From Corticium candelabrum (taxonomy: Eukaryota; Porifera; Homoscleromorpha; Homosclerophorida; Plakinidae): a stretch of 64,000 nt of DNA. The first letter of the stretch is position 1; every line of letters begins with the position of its first letter. The DNA lies in assembly GCF_963422355.1 (NCBI RefSeq), contig NC_085087.1, positions 1,935,521 to 1,999,520 on the forward strand, written 5' to 3'. This document shows, in pieces, positions 33,611 to 45,400 of the stretch. The notes under the pieces were generated by a model. That model did no database searches. It saw nothing but the letters and a program-made list of their open reading frames with translations, and was not told where the DNA came from. Made by a program: the position numbers and the translations under genes.

Positions 33611-36600
33611 TTTCTGTTGTACCTTGAAATGTAGCACTGCCAATAGCAGCACAGCCATACATTTGCAGCTTGGCACGAGACAAATGCATTTGCATTGCTA
33701 GAGAAATAGAAAGAAGACCTTCTTCATCATTCAAAACATTCTTGGCTTGCATATCTGCCATAAGAAAAAAGAAGACAGTGGGAAAGGAACACAAAGCAGA
33801 AACTGACATGCACTACTGACTTTGAGCTAAAACACATGAAATTACTCCGCAAGCCATCATGAGAGTTACAGGATCAGAAAAGTCTTGCAGCATCTTAAGA
33901 GCACAATGAATAACACCTGCATTAACCATTGTATCCCGACTGTCAAAATCTAGAAGTCAAACTCTGTACTACAAACTCATACTTCCTCAAATAGAGAGAT
34001 TGCATATCTCACCTTCACATGCTATGCATGACCACAACATGCAGGCTGCTCTGCATAAACCTCCATGTGTTTCATGCCGTGAAACTAAATTCACTGTACT
34101 TTCAATCCCACCACTACTGACAATCTCAGAAACAGCCTCAGGAACTAACAAACATAGACTCAATCACACGACAGAGTTGAAAATCTAAGATTTTGTTTAC
34201 CACCAGGGCACAATCTGGCGAGTGCTCTAAGCCCCTGTTCCACAAGCACATCAGCATCACCATGACGATGAAGAGCATCACTGATTACAGATATTGCACC
34301 ATCACTATATGCAGCTTTTCTGTTTACCAATCCTTCACAATCACAACATAATTATATGAATACAACAGTAATTACCCAACCAATTACAACTGAAATCACA
34401 TGATTGTTCAACTTACTCTGCCTGACAAGCTGAGTTAGACTCTGACATGCAGCAAACAATGTGTCACTATTGCCTACGTCATTCCGAATAGTCTCCAAGA
34501 TGAAACGAATAGGCAAGTGTTTTGACCAATGTTCTCCTATGCTGTCTGTAGGAGACACTACACAAAATAAATACTATTGCTGGTAAACACAAACTAAGAC
34601 AATTTCAATCTATTAAATATCATACTTGGAGGTGGTGTACTTGAAGAAATCACTTCACCTGATAATGGAGCTAGGTACAAAGGCTCAGGTTGCATAATTG
34701 TGTTCTCATTCTCACATCTGTCAAGGAGCATAGGGTCACTAGCTGTTCGCTTTAGGGTGTGTTCAGAAAGAGGTGGATGATTTTCTTTAGCATTCACAAA
34801 CTCTACGTAATTGCTCTCTGAATCAACAGAACTCTCAATGGCTGCCACTGCTACACTGTTTGGCTGAATTATTTCTGTTTGGCTCCTTTGCTCATAAAAC
34901 ATATCAACAGGTGTACTTATTTGTCTGTTTTTCTTGCTCAGTTTCGTTTTTGGAGTGTCAACTGATGTGCTGTCTCGCTTTCGTAAAGGAACTGGAGCCC
35001 TTTGAACACGAGAAGAAACTCCATTTCCTAACAACCAATAAAAGATTACAAAACGTAACATACTGCTTAAACATCATAACTAATACATTATGTACAACAA
35101 TACACATAACAAAAGCTTTCTCTATTCAAACTCCAAGGGTTCAATTGTAAACCATTTTAAGCTTGTCTGAAAGTTCTTATAATGAAAATGACCCCGATAA
35201 ATAGAAGATCCACCCTGTCTAGTAGCACAAGCAGAGGTGGTACAATTAAGTTCATGAAAAGCCACGTACTGCACTGACTATTAATTAAGACTACGAGAAT
35301 GCAAGCTGGTAGTAGAGTAATTGACAAGTGACCCTATTGGCCATTCTCTGGCGTGTAATCAAGAATATAGAACAAGTGAATGGTAGACATTTTTTTCAAG
35401 CTACAACTCTGTTCCCATTCCACTATTACACAAGTAGATGTCTTTTCCCATTCCACTATTGTGAAGCCCTCAGAAACTGCATTTCAATGGATACAATGAC
35501 CTATTCTTTTATGTACTGCAACCCTACATCTTTTTCAGTTTTTCAAACTGTTTTATACTCTATGATTAGGAGTAATAACACCTTGAAACATTGAGCTATC
35601 TGAGGGGGTAATAACTGTAAACAGTGGCGGATCCAGACAGAGCGCACGCCCTCCCCCATTTGGCAGTCTTTTTTCTTTTGCTATAGCCTGTGTCTTTACT
35701 TTTAAGTTTTTATATATATGATTCATTAAAAGACATTAATTGGTAGTGCCGCGCACAGCGTGTACGTACTATCTATGCATTCACTTGTGTTTCCTGACTA
35801 CAGCACTGCACTGAAAAAACACAAAACTCTCCCATCATGCAGATCACTTCTTCAGTGTTTGATTCATACTCAGATCTGGATCATACCTTCTCTCAAGACC
35901 TACTAATAGTGCATTGTGTTAGGTACATCATTAATATTAACTTGTGACATCATAGATATTCTGTCATTTCTGTGCCCCTCCTTGGCTAAATCCTGGATCT
36001 GCCACTGGTAAACGTAGCTGTTAATGTTATTGATAATAGTCTACACAAGTCAAAAAGCTTTGGAAAACATTCTCCTACAGAGAAACGCCCCAATTCTGTG
36101 ACTTTACACCATCAGTGCATCATGTATTCCATGCCGGTGGTGGTTTCTACTTCATTATGCAATCATGATATCGGCACATTCTCAGTGTACTATGTCTTAA
36201 TCTAGTTACAAAATTCCTTAGTGGTTCCCGAGGTTGAAGTTAGCTGGGGCGGACTTTAGTGGTGTGCCAAGAAGATAAAACAAATCCCAAACAAACAGTT
36301 ACACTGGCCATTGTCCACATGATGCGCTTATTTGTGCTATGTGTCATTATTGCTCCCAAATTTAGTTTATAACAAACAACTTTTATAAAGTGTGCAGAAA
36401 CAACCTCATGAATTGTTGTATCAAAGAATAGTCGGTCTTGCACTGAGTGGTTGCAGCCCCAAACTTGATTGAATTGCTATGTAATCAAGATAGAAGATTG
36501 GGCTGAACTACAGGCAAAGCTGGATATGCATAGGAGAGCGTAGTCACAGCTAAGAAAAGAGGAAAACGTCCGGGAGCAATTTTGTAATCTCATTGTTGAA

Positions 36601-39141
36601 GCTCAGTTCGGGTCATGTGCAGTAATCTTTCTTCGCATCAGGTCGAAGGTACCAAGTAGATTACGTTTTACAAGAAACCAGGTTTGAACATATGATTGCT
36701 ACATATTAGTGTGAAAAGAGAGCGCATAGGATGGTTATGTGATATTACTTACCAACAATCAGGAAGTCGTCGTCTGTAGTATGGCTTCAAGAGCACTTGG
36801 TCTCTTCAGCCTTGCATGCACATCCATGCCCATTTCATAACCCACGAGCACCTTTCTCCTCTTGCCACACTTGCACAAGGTCTACAAAGTACATACTTCA
36901 CAATGACCCTATAGCTAAGGGCCCCTGAATGTCAACAATGTAGTTTGCTCTAGTTCTGAATCATCAGAACAGTTAGGCAACATCTCTCGAGTAACTCTTA
37001 GAATTTTAGCCGCGTTTCTGCAAAGACGGTAGCAAAGCTTTGTCATGATTCAATAAAATGTTCCTGCAATCACTACGCAAGTGCTTGGTCTTGCACAGAG
37101 ACCTCCTTCCGTACTTGCTACAACTTGATCAGCAAGTAAAATATCCTGGCACAGGCTGGCTACACATAATTAATTAAGAATCCACACAAAGAGAATGTGC
37201 AAGTCAGCTATAATCAACCTGGTAATGTATTCATCGTTACCAGAACTTGCTGAAATGATTATTCATATCCAAAGAAGTCATAAAAGCTGGATACTTTTAC
37301 TGTTCATACACTGGTCATTCCTCTGATATATAAAAACGTCAGATTCATCATGTGCTACATGTCCAGTTGCTGAATCTCATAGAGAAAAGGCTGAGAATAA
37401 ATTAAAGTACAAACTAGATGCTGAAATGTGTGCATATAAGAACACCTGTTGATAGGTACAAAAAGTCTTTGCAGATACAAGAAGATAATCTAGCTGTTGG
37501 CTAACGATATGACTTTCATGTTCACTTGCAAAGCCATTTCAAAGACAATAATTGAATTGAATTCGCTGTTAGTTTAGTTTCTTATAGGTCTGATTATAGA
37601 CTATTCCAATACCGTATTCGCCCGTAATAATGCCCATGCCCCTTAATAACGTCCATGTGCAACAGGTCAAAACTTTCAGCCCAAAAAACGCCCATGCCCA
37701 ACTATACGCCCTTGCCCAAGTATAAGCCCAGAATACGCATGCGCAGACAAAACAAAATGGGGTCCGCAGAACATTCATCTCCGTCTGTGTGCGTTTGATG
37801 AGCTAGTGTCAATGTTGAGTGAAAGTGCTTGCTGCTAGACTCATGTCTTCCTTGCAATTACTGACCCTGATGCTCTTGATGAGCTTCAGGCCGACCACGT
37901 GTATATAGTGTTTAGTTTCTGCGTGTATGTTGATGCTGTATGGATACCAGTACCTTTGATCTTACAAATGGATATTGCAAGCAGTTGTGGTATTTCTGTC
38001 TTCAAGTATTTAGATGATGACTGGCCAAACGACAGCATTTTGTGACCATGTATACGCCTAGGATAAAATAATGCCCATGCCCTAGTATACGCCCAGAAAA
38101 AATGGTTTTCTTTTCTATACGCCCAGGGCGTTATTAGGGGGGATACGGTATGTCTATCAATGTAACATTGTTATGCTAAGTGTGCCTAGATCTATTGCCA
38201 ATACATAATAGTTCTTTCCTCTAATCTGCATTCTTCTATCACAGAACTGCATTCCATTGCTAACCTGTATTTCACCTCAATGTTGCCACGACTGGACACT
38301 AATTAGGTAATGGTTGTAACTTTCCTGATGTTTACCAACCTTTCAAACTTCCAAAATGGGCATAGCATATGATACACAAACGACAATATTGGCTAGAACA
38401 CTGGCTACGATTGTTTACATATGAGTAAATTTACAAATATTTAACTCTATAAGCAGTTTAATTAACAGTTAACGTTTTTCTTATCTAAAAATTACATTTC
38501 TGTTGTTCTCTCGTTGAATTTCAAACCTTACCTACTTAACTTACTTAAAAGCCGTGAGTTAAATATTACATAACCACAACTTCCCAAAAAACTAATAAGC
38601 GTAATAATGTCATGCGTACAGCATGACAAGCTGACTGCTTACTTTACACCCATGATACATAAACATTCAGCAGAGGAAGTACTACAAATTCCAGGTCTAC
38701 TAGCTAAGCACTTATCATACCTCTTGTAGTTTCGTTCAGACCTTTACTTCTACGTTCACCTGCTCTGGTCAAAATTAACGGAGACTCATTACCAACTCCA
38801 CGCAAGCCATTCGCCACTTGCTCCCTTCTTTCGCGTCTAGCAGGTCTGGCACTATTCTGAGCAGCTCTAATAAGTCTCCGCCTCTGAAGTGGCGTCAGGC
38901 CGCTGCCATCAAGACTGTCCGACGACAAGCTAGCCAAATCCTGGACGTCTAGAACACACTGTAAGTTGTCTGCAAAAGAACTCAGTTTGCTCGCGACTCC
39001 CATCATTTTCTCGTGATTTAGCAGTTCTTCAAGCTCTGGACTGAGACCTGACAGCGAGCTTCGTCTCGGTGCAGCCAAGTAGGCTGTGTTACGAGAGTAC
39101 TTCAACTCCTGGCTATGCTTTCTTGATTGCTTGTTTCCCAT
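28979..39141 (-). CDS. ARM-repeat protein with N-myristoylation-type start, 641 aa
   Basis: Ten exons on the minus strand: 39141-38721, 35027-34626, 34557-34417, 34332-34201, 34144-34013, 33949-33821, 33754-33623, 32409-32278, 32199-32065, 29148-28979, all joined in phase 1 with GT-AG signals. Residues 1-274 are charged and probably disordered; they start MGNKQSRK, the form recognised by N-myristoyltransferase. From about residue 275 each exon of 129-141 bp encodes one helical repeat of about 43-46 residues with ARM features, for example HCALKMLQDF, LMMACGVISCVL, LSRAKLQMYGCAAIGS, VLLYGLKALANFVLIG and NAALHLWACFVLQVLM. The last exon ends LLHWFPPYNQFSLKAALSSAD. ARM arrays bind other proteins; with a lipid-modified N-terminus it is probably a membrane-associated adaptor. 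The partner is unknown. Intron 1 holds two MITEs, intron 7 a SINE-like copy. Extra exons in the 2.9-kb last intron cannot be excluded. Confidence 0.82.
30678..30977 (-). pseudogene. Possible THAP-like fragment in the last intron of the ARM gene
   Basis: The 99-aa minus frame contains CQLRKEWKSQL, then SGRTELTGVYSSHFEPECFE. The SSHFEPECF step resembles the CSxHFxxxxF signature of THAP zinc fingers, which occur in P-element-type transposases and their derivatives. The first cysteines are not clear and there is a Tyr where the signature has Cys-Ser. Weak evidence. Confidence 0.35.
31830..31902. repeat. (TA)n microsatellite
   Basis: About 72 bp of TA dinucleotide in the last intron of the ARM-repeat gene. 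Confidence 0.95.
33195..33545 (-). mobile_element. SINE-like copy with conserved core, in an ARM-gene intron
   Basis: On the minus strand the block runs from gagtcatccag near the (CA)n tract through gggttgcaagttcaa (resembling a tRNA-type B box) and gggcaagaaactgactcacaa to atgagtatctcg. The last elements resemble the conserved tail block of many invertebrate SINEs. No good A box was found, so the head may be lost. The adjacent (CA)n at 33553-33608 lies at its 5' side. Confidence 0.5.
33553..33608. repeat. (CA)n microsatellite
   Basis: About 56 bp of CA dinucleotide in intron 7 of the ARM-repeat gene, next to the SINE-like copy. Confidence 0.95.
35622..36007. mobile_element. MITE with CAGTGGCGGATCCAG ends and GTAAA target duplication
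   Basis: Terminal inverted repeats cagtggcggatccag (35622) and the reverse complement of cagtggcagatccag at 36007. The direct repeat gtaaa is exact at 35617-35621 and 36008-36012. It is 386 bp, non-coding, within intron 1 of the ARM-repeat gene. The CAGTGGCG start is hAT-like, although hAT duplications are usually 8 bp. Confidence 0.85.
37612..38148. mobile_element. MITE with CCGTATTC ends and TA target duplication
   Basis: The left end is ccgtattcgcccgtaataa; the right end reads, reversed, ccgtatccccc then taataacgccc. TA flanks both sides (37610-37611, 38149-38150). It is internally rich in short cgccca(t/a)gcccc motifs. It is 537 bp, non-coding, in intron 1 of the ARM-repeat gene. Confidence 0.85.
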
Positions 39142-39438
39142 CGGAGAGCAAGATGACTTCAGGCGCTACAAGAGACCGACATAAACCCAAATTGTACGCG
39201 CAGTCATTATGTTAGACGCGTGATTCACACCTTCTACGATTGTACCAGCCTAGAAAGTAACAAGTTCCGAACGAGAGGGGTCATTTGAACTCGAGTACGC
39301 AACCTCTAAAACGCGTACGTAAACGTAGACCCCGCCTTGTAGAGACCCGGAAGTCACGTGCTTCTGTTGAGTCAGCAGTGAGTAGGGCCACTTGCAATAC
39401 TTGAGTTGTGACGGAACGAGATCAGTACAATAGCTAAG
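39142..39438. promoter_or_regulatory. Bidirectional promoter region
   Basis: Only 297 bp separate the start codons of the ARM-repeat gene (minus, 39141) and the tandem beta-trefoil gene (plus, 39439). The stretch is more GC-rich than its surroundings and has no TATA box at a usual distance. Shared regulation is inferred from the divergent layout. Confidence 0.6.
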
Positions 39439-42400
39439 ATGGCAGGTAAGCTATTCCAAAGTTGCTCGCCTTTTATTGCCTCGCGCGAACGTAGACATAT
39501 GTAGCCGTAAGCGTAAGTGGCTAGATCGACCATGTAGCACTAAGTTATGTTACGTTATTACTGTTACAAGTATTGTGTACGTACCGTATGACAGCAGACG
39601 TACTAATACATGTACTTTCCCACTGAATGGGCGTGGCGTGACGTCCATTTGTTTCACTTGCAGGTAGGCGAGTCGTGGTGACGAAGGTGAAAATGTATTG
39701 CGTAAAGTGATCGTTTGCTCTGATGGCTCGATGCTCTATGTTTGTGACAGGAGGTGTACGTGGAGCCGCGTGGACGAAGGCTTGGTGGACTAATAGGAGC
39801 GGCTGCTCGAGGCATTGGAGCTGTTGTGCAGGACACTGCTCGAGCTGTGGGCAACTTGTCGATTTCGGTCAAAATTTCGGTACGTAATTTTTGTCTATGT
39901 TTGAATGTAGCTGTCATTATTTATCACCCACTAATTAATTCGCCCCCTTAGTTAATGCCTTGTGTTCCGACGTATTTTTAGGGGTACCTGAATATAATTA
40001 GAGTATTGCATCATACACTGAGAAGTGTGTGTACTGTATTATGTACTAGGCCAGGGATGTCCCCAAGATATTTGTAAGGCATGGCGGAAATTGCTACAAC
40101 CACGCCCATTCCAATTTTTGTGGTGGCGGGCTCCAGGAAAGCTTTGGTGCAGGTTTACTTACCCCTGAGAAGTCACAAACTGTTGTCATGGAATGCTCAG
40201 GCACAAAAAGAACAAAGTGGTTTATTATTAAAGTTTCTCTCCATCTTCGTTCACTGTGCTTGACCACATGATGGCTATAATAAGCCTTATAGCCACTGGA
40301 AAATTTCTAGACCTCAAGAAGCTGAGAACCTACTAGTAGTATAGGAAGGGCAAGATATCTACAGAATCGTTTGTTACCGTCAGATACTGACCTACATAGG
40401 GGGCAGTGCACCTAGATTACAATTAAGTTCATGCCATATGGCAGTCTTTGTCCTAATTGGTCTTATCTTCAAACCAAGCATCCCAGGAACTACTTGTTAG
40501 TCTCAAACAACTTCCCACTTTTCAAAATACAAATACAAGTTCATTATCTTCATAGCTAATCACCGCCTACTGATGCAGTAAAGCATGGCAGGCCTGTACC
40601 GAGTGGAAGCCAAGGCATTGCAAAGCGCCGTCCCTTTTATATGGTGGGGGTAACCCTGCAGGCATGTGTAAATGCGGATTGAGCCTTGCCGAGCTGCATT
40701 GAGCTGGCTCGACTCGGCATTTCTAGTGGGGTCCAGCCCAGACTGACTTGGGTCAGGTATCATCACATATGTCGTGTAAACGCTACCCATGCAGCTGGGA
40801 TGAGAATGCGCGTGCTCATTTTGCACAAATGTACGTTACTGGAGAAGTTAAATGAAAACCGCAAGTGCCCAGGCAATGACAGCAAGGAAAAATCTCTTGA
40901 AGTTTGTTTCTGTAGCATGCAGTCGACTGGCTGTAGACTTATATGTATACGCTGCCTAGCTAGAAATAGGACGTCATCTCATGAATGTCCTACAAATTCC
41001 CTGATTTGACTATTGTACAGAAGAAAGAAGCAAGCAGCTTGACTTGTATCTATTGGGAGCATGAGTTAGTGCGAGCTATGTCGATTATAAGTAAATAACA
41101 CACACTAACAACATGCCCATCAATAGCATTGGCTCGATTCTAAAGAATCATGTATTGTGTCAGGCTCGGCGGAATGGCTATGTTGCTACGGCCATGGCCG
41201 TAGCACTTTTTCGAGTCCCAGTTGAGTTCTGCTTGCTCTCAATGCAGAGTCAGAGAAATCAGTTTTGCTGTCATCTGTCGGACTTCTGTGAGTTTGCGGA
41301 ACGTCCAGGATAGGCGTATTGTATGGTGTGCCTGTGTAGACAGAGTGTTTGTCACGAGGCACGACAACCATGTCTGTGAGTGTCACGTGAGCTATCTTCT
41401 GACCACGTCCTTTAGCGCACGCTAGGTCATAGCACTTTTTATTAGCTTTCACGTGGCGTGCGTGTAAAAACAGGATGGCATGCTAGGTATTAGAGTGTTA
41501 ATTAAAATTGATTTGTCTAGCTGGTTAAAAATAGTTATCACGGCCGCTAGGATTAATTCGTTTCTATAGCCAACAAGGCTGTCAGAGTTTTTAGTGCTCT
41601 AAGCAGTGATTAGGTGCAAATGTTTGATATCAATTGATAAACTTACTAACCTGATTAAATATGACTAATTGGTGATTTTCATTAATTATGCAACTTACTA
41701 GAAGTTGTGACAGTGCCATGTGCAGGTGCTAAAATTTTGATTTATTGGGATGACCAAGTTCTTAAACTAAGGGCTGGCTGACAAGGCATGTCGTTGGTGA
41801 GCAAGACTTTTAGGTGCTGAACAACCCTTTGGCATGATCAAGCTATCCTTAACTATTTAGGGCACTTTGTCTTAATAGAATATGGGTACATATGTGTCAT
41901 TTACATGTGAATGGATGCTTGGGCAGAGAAGTGCATTTTGTGCTGACCATTTGTATGTATATAGCACTCAAGAAAAAGAGATCACAGAAATTAGGGTAAT
42001 AATTCTGTCAAGAGAGACAAGAATAAAGCAAGTTTTGTAACCTAGAGCAAGAAATTTGTTTGTAAACTTAGCTTTTTGTTATATTAGAATATGAAAGACA
42101 TGTTTGCATTTAACTGTTGACACAATGGAATTCACACTTTGTGAGTTATACTGAATCAGGCGTATAAGTGCCATTGTTCACAAATCACACTCGGGCATAA
42201 GTAGATGACGTCACGTAAACACATCATATGCCACATGGTTTACTAAGTTATTTTACTAATATAACTTTATTAAGATATTTAGTAATTAGACAATGACTCA
42301 AATATTATGTGAGTGTCTTTAGAGACGTGCTTGGGTAACAGGCAAAGGTCATTGCTGGGCAAGCGAAGGTGGACATTTAAACCATGTTTGGAACAGTAAA

Positions 42401-45400
42401 ACATTCGAGACACTAGAACAGTTTGGTTGATGTCGTTTCTGAAGTGCATATGTAGAAGTCCTCTGCGAGATTCATCTTGTAAATTTTGTGATTGGTTTAA
42501 AACAAGACCACACATATGAGATCACGTAATAGTTAAATCACCTGTATACTATAACTAGGACGTCATTAATGACATTTTAGAGCTGCAAACGCAAACCTCC
42601 AACTACTCTCAATGTACGCCACTGCTGATTAGATAACATCACACCATCTAACCAATAAACATAGATCTTGCATGTTGTAAAGTAGATTGCTGGCATGTGT
42701 CAATGGTGATCGACAGGTGTTTTCTACATCTATGTTATTGTTAGCAGATGAACAAGGTCATTTCATAAGACATCAGCAGAGTTTACTGGGAATAGATACC
42801 TTGCGGTTTGTTACTTTAAGTACTTGGTTATTTACTAACTGATATCACAACAAGCATTTGAATTGTGCTCTTGCTGTAGCACACAAGCTTTTGGTTGAGG
42901 GATGGACAATGCTGCTGTATTTGATGGGTAGATTGATGTGGACATAATAAATTTGAAATGACATGGTAGATGTGACTGAGGGGCAGATAACCAATGAAGG
43001 CTACAAAAGTATGGAGAACGCAGTATCATGGCAGCACCTGAATGATTTGACTTCAGAGATTTGCTTCTGTCAAATTTTTGAAAGCTGTCTTGTTATACTG
43101 TGTGTCATGAATCTTGTATGGAACTATGTTGGTATAGCTACAATGGCTGAAGTCGCGATATACATGATCTTTGTGCAATATCCATAAATTGATATTTGGA
43201 CATTCTAGACTCTGGTAATAACTGGAAGAGAAATACGTTTACTGTTTGTAAGCAATGTATGTATTTTCAATAATAGTGAAAGTACAGCAATGCATGTTAC
43301 AGTTACGACTGTTAGCACTTACCGTATTTCTTCAAATAGTGTTCGCCCTCGAATAGGAGCCGCCCTTGTTTAGAGGCCACAGCTGAAGAGACTTGTTGAA
43401 AATAGAGGCCGGCTGCACTAGTCTGCAAATTTACTGGCCACGCCCATATCACATGCTTTTAATGCTTTTGCAGCAATCTAATCTTATTACACGCACTCGT
43501 CTAACAATTATAACATAATAGTCATGGCATTTACAGCTAAACCTGGCCCATTGGCACTTGCAAAAGTGTCCAGTTGTGTCAACAGAAATATAACGTTCAA
43601 GTACCAACGTGTCACGGTGTGAAGTAGACTTAAAAATAAAGGACACCCTCAAATACAAGCCACTCTTGTTAGAGGTTGCAGTTTTGTAACCTTGTTAAAA
43701 TAGAGCCAGCGGCCACTATTCGAAGAAATACGGTACTCTCAGATGTGGGAAACAGGATGAAACTCTGATTGTTATGTTTGCTCCTTTTCGCACATGAAGT
43801 TGATTAGACTTCTTAATGTAAACATAATGCATGTGAATGTTAGTGTGTCCGCAAAAAAGTTAAGCTGCTCAATTAAATAAGACTCCATACTGGCAACGTA
43901 TGTGATACCCACAGTAGTGTTACTGGTTGTCGTGGCAAGCTTAGTTGTTAATTGTTAGTTGCAATTGTTTCACTTTTGTCTTTAGCAACTCTTCTTTTGT
44001 CTTTAGGGGTATTTTCAGCAGGGAAACATTATTCAGTTTTATGGAAAGACTAGTGGCACTGCTCTTCGAGTTGTTGATCATAGTGGTCGTGTTGATGGTC
44101 ATGGAGGTGCAGGACTTAAAGGTGAATACCTGTGTGCATATATTGAAGTTAAGTGTTACAGTTATTAGTTCATTTGTCTGTCTCACTCCATTCTTTGTTT
44201 GGCAATTTGTTGTAGTGTTATGACTTAGATTTGATATTTAATGTCAATATTTTATCAGGTGCAGTTGGATGTCAGTTATCCGAACTCTTTGGGACCTGAC
44301 CCTGTTCATAACTCTGAATATTTCGGATAACTGACGCTAACTCTCTTGACGTGCAAACAGGTATCCCTGAGCTTCCGAGGCTGCCCATCTGTACTTATAT
44401 CTAAATTGAATACATGTACACACTGAACAGCAATTGCACGAAGATCCAGACTTGACTGCACTCTATAAGGTAATAATGAGAAAGTAATTTACCATATAAT
44501 GTTACTAACTTAGCATTACACCTTGTTGAGCACGCGTGTAAGGGTTTACAGTTCTTACTTCTAGAGGACATTCAAGGCACTCTGCATTTGGTTAACTGAT
44601 GCATTTGTATAACTGAAATCCTACTGTATTGACAGTTAAGGCCCTAGCCATGCACTTACTGGGTTTAAAGGAGCATTCCGGAAATATGTGCTAGGCTGGG
44701 GCTTCGCCTTTTCTCACTAATGGGAAATCCATACTAACCAAGTTGGGTATCTGGGCGCTATCTCAGAGCAAACCCGGCAGATCTACGTTTACAACGTTTC
44801 ATAACTTAAAACTGACAAGGCCATTTTAAGAATTTGGTCTGCCAAGTGTAGCATTTTTTGCTTGCCTTCAGATCACGTGAGCCTTACTGACGCAATGGGA
44901 AATGGTCTCTCTGTTGTTTTTGTTGCTCCAAGAACGGTTGAAATCGTTGTGCTACTTTCAGACTGTCTAGAGACTGACGTTCTTTTTGTGTGATTTATTT
45001 CCATCCGGTAACATGCGAGAGAATGTGTGTTTTGTGAGATTCTTTGGCATTAGAGGCAATGGACACTGTCATCGATCGTGTTCTAACAGTTTTGCGAGGC
45101 ACTCATCCCTATGCAGGAACACTTTCCGCGAACTCTCTCGATCACTGGACTTCACTGTTTCGGCTGCGCACTATGCTGTGGACTGAAGCTGCGCAGTTCT
45201 CCGGAGTGTTCCTTTAAGTCTGTTATGGCGCAGCTGTGTGTAATGCATTTTGGAGTGAGGACACATGTGCACGCACACACACACACAGATGAACACATGC
45301 ATTGGTGGATGTCATTCATGAATAATGCTAAGCCAGGAGACTGGTATGATGGTATTTAAAGTAAGCAGTTTGTTGTTTGTGGTCAGACTATTGGATCACA

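Noticed and set aside
34860-35150. 96-aa plus-strand frame
   Set aside because: It is antisense to exon 2 of the ARM-repeat gene and lacks splice support.
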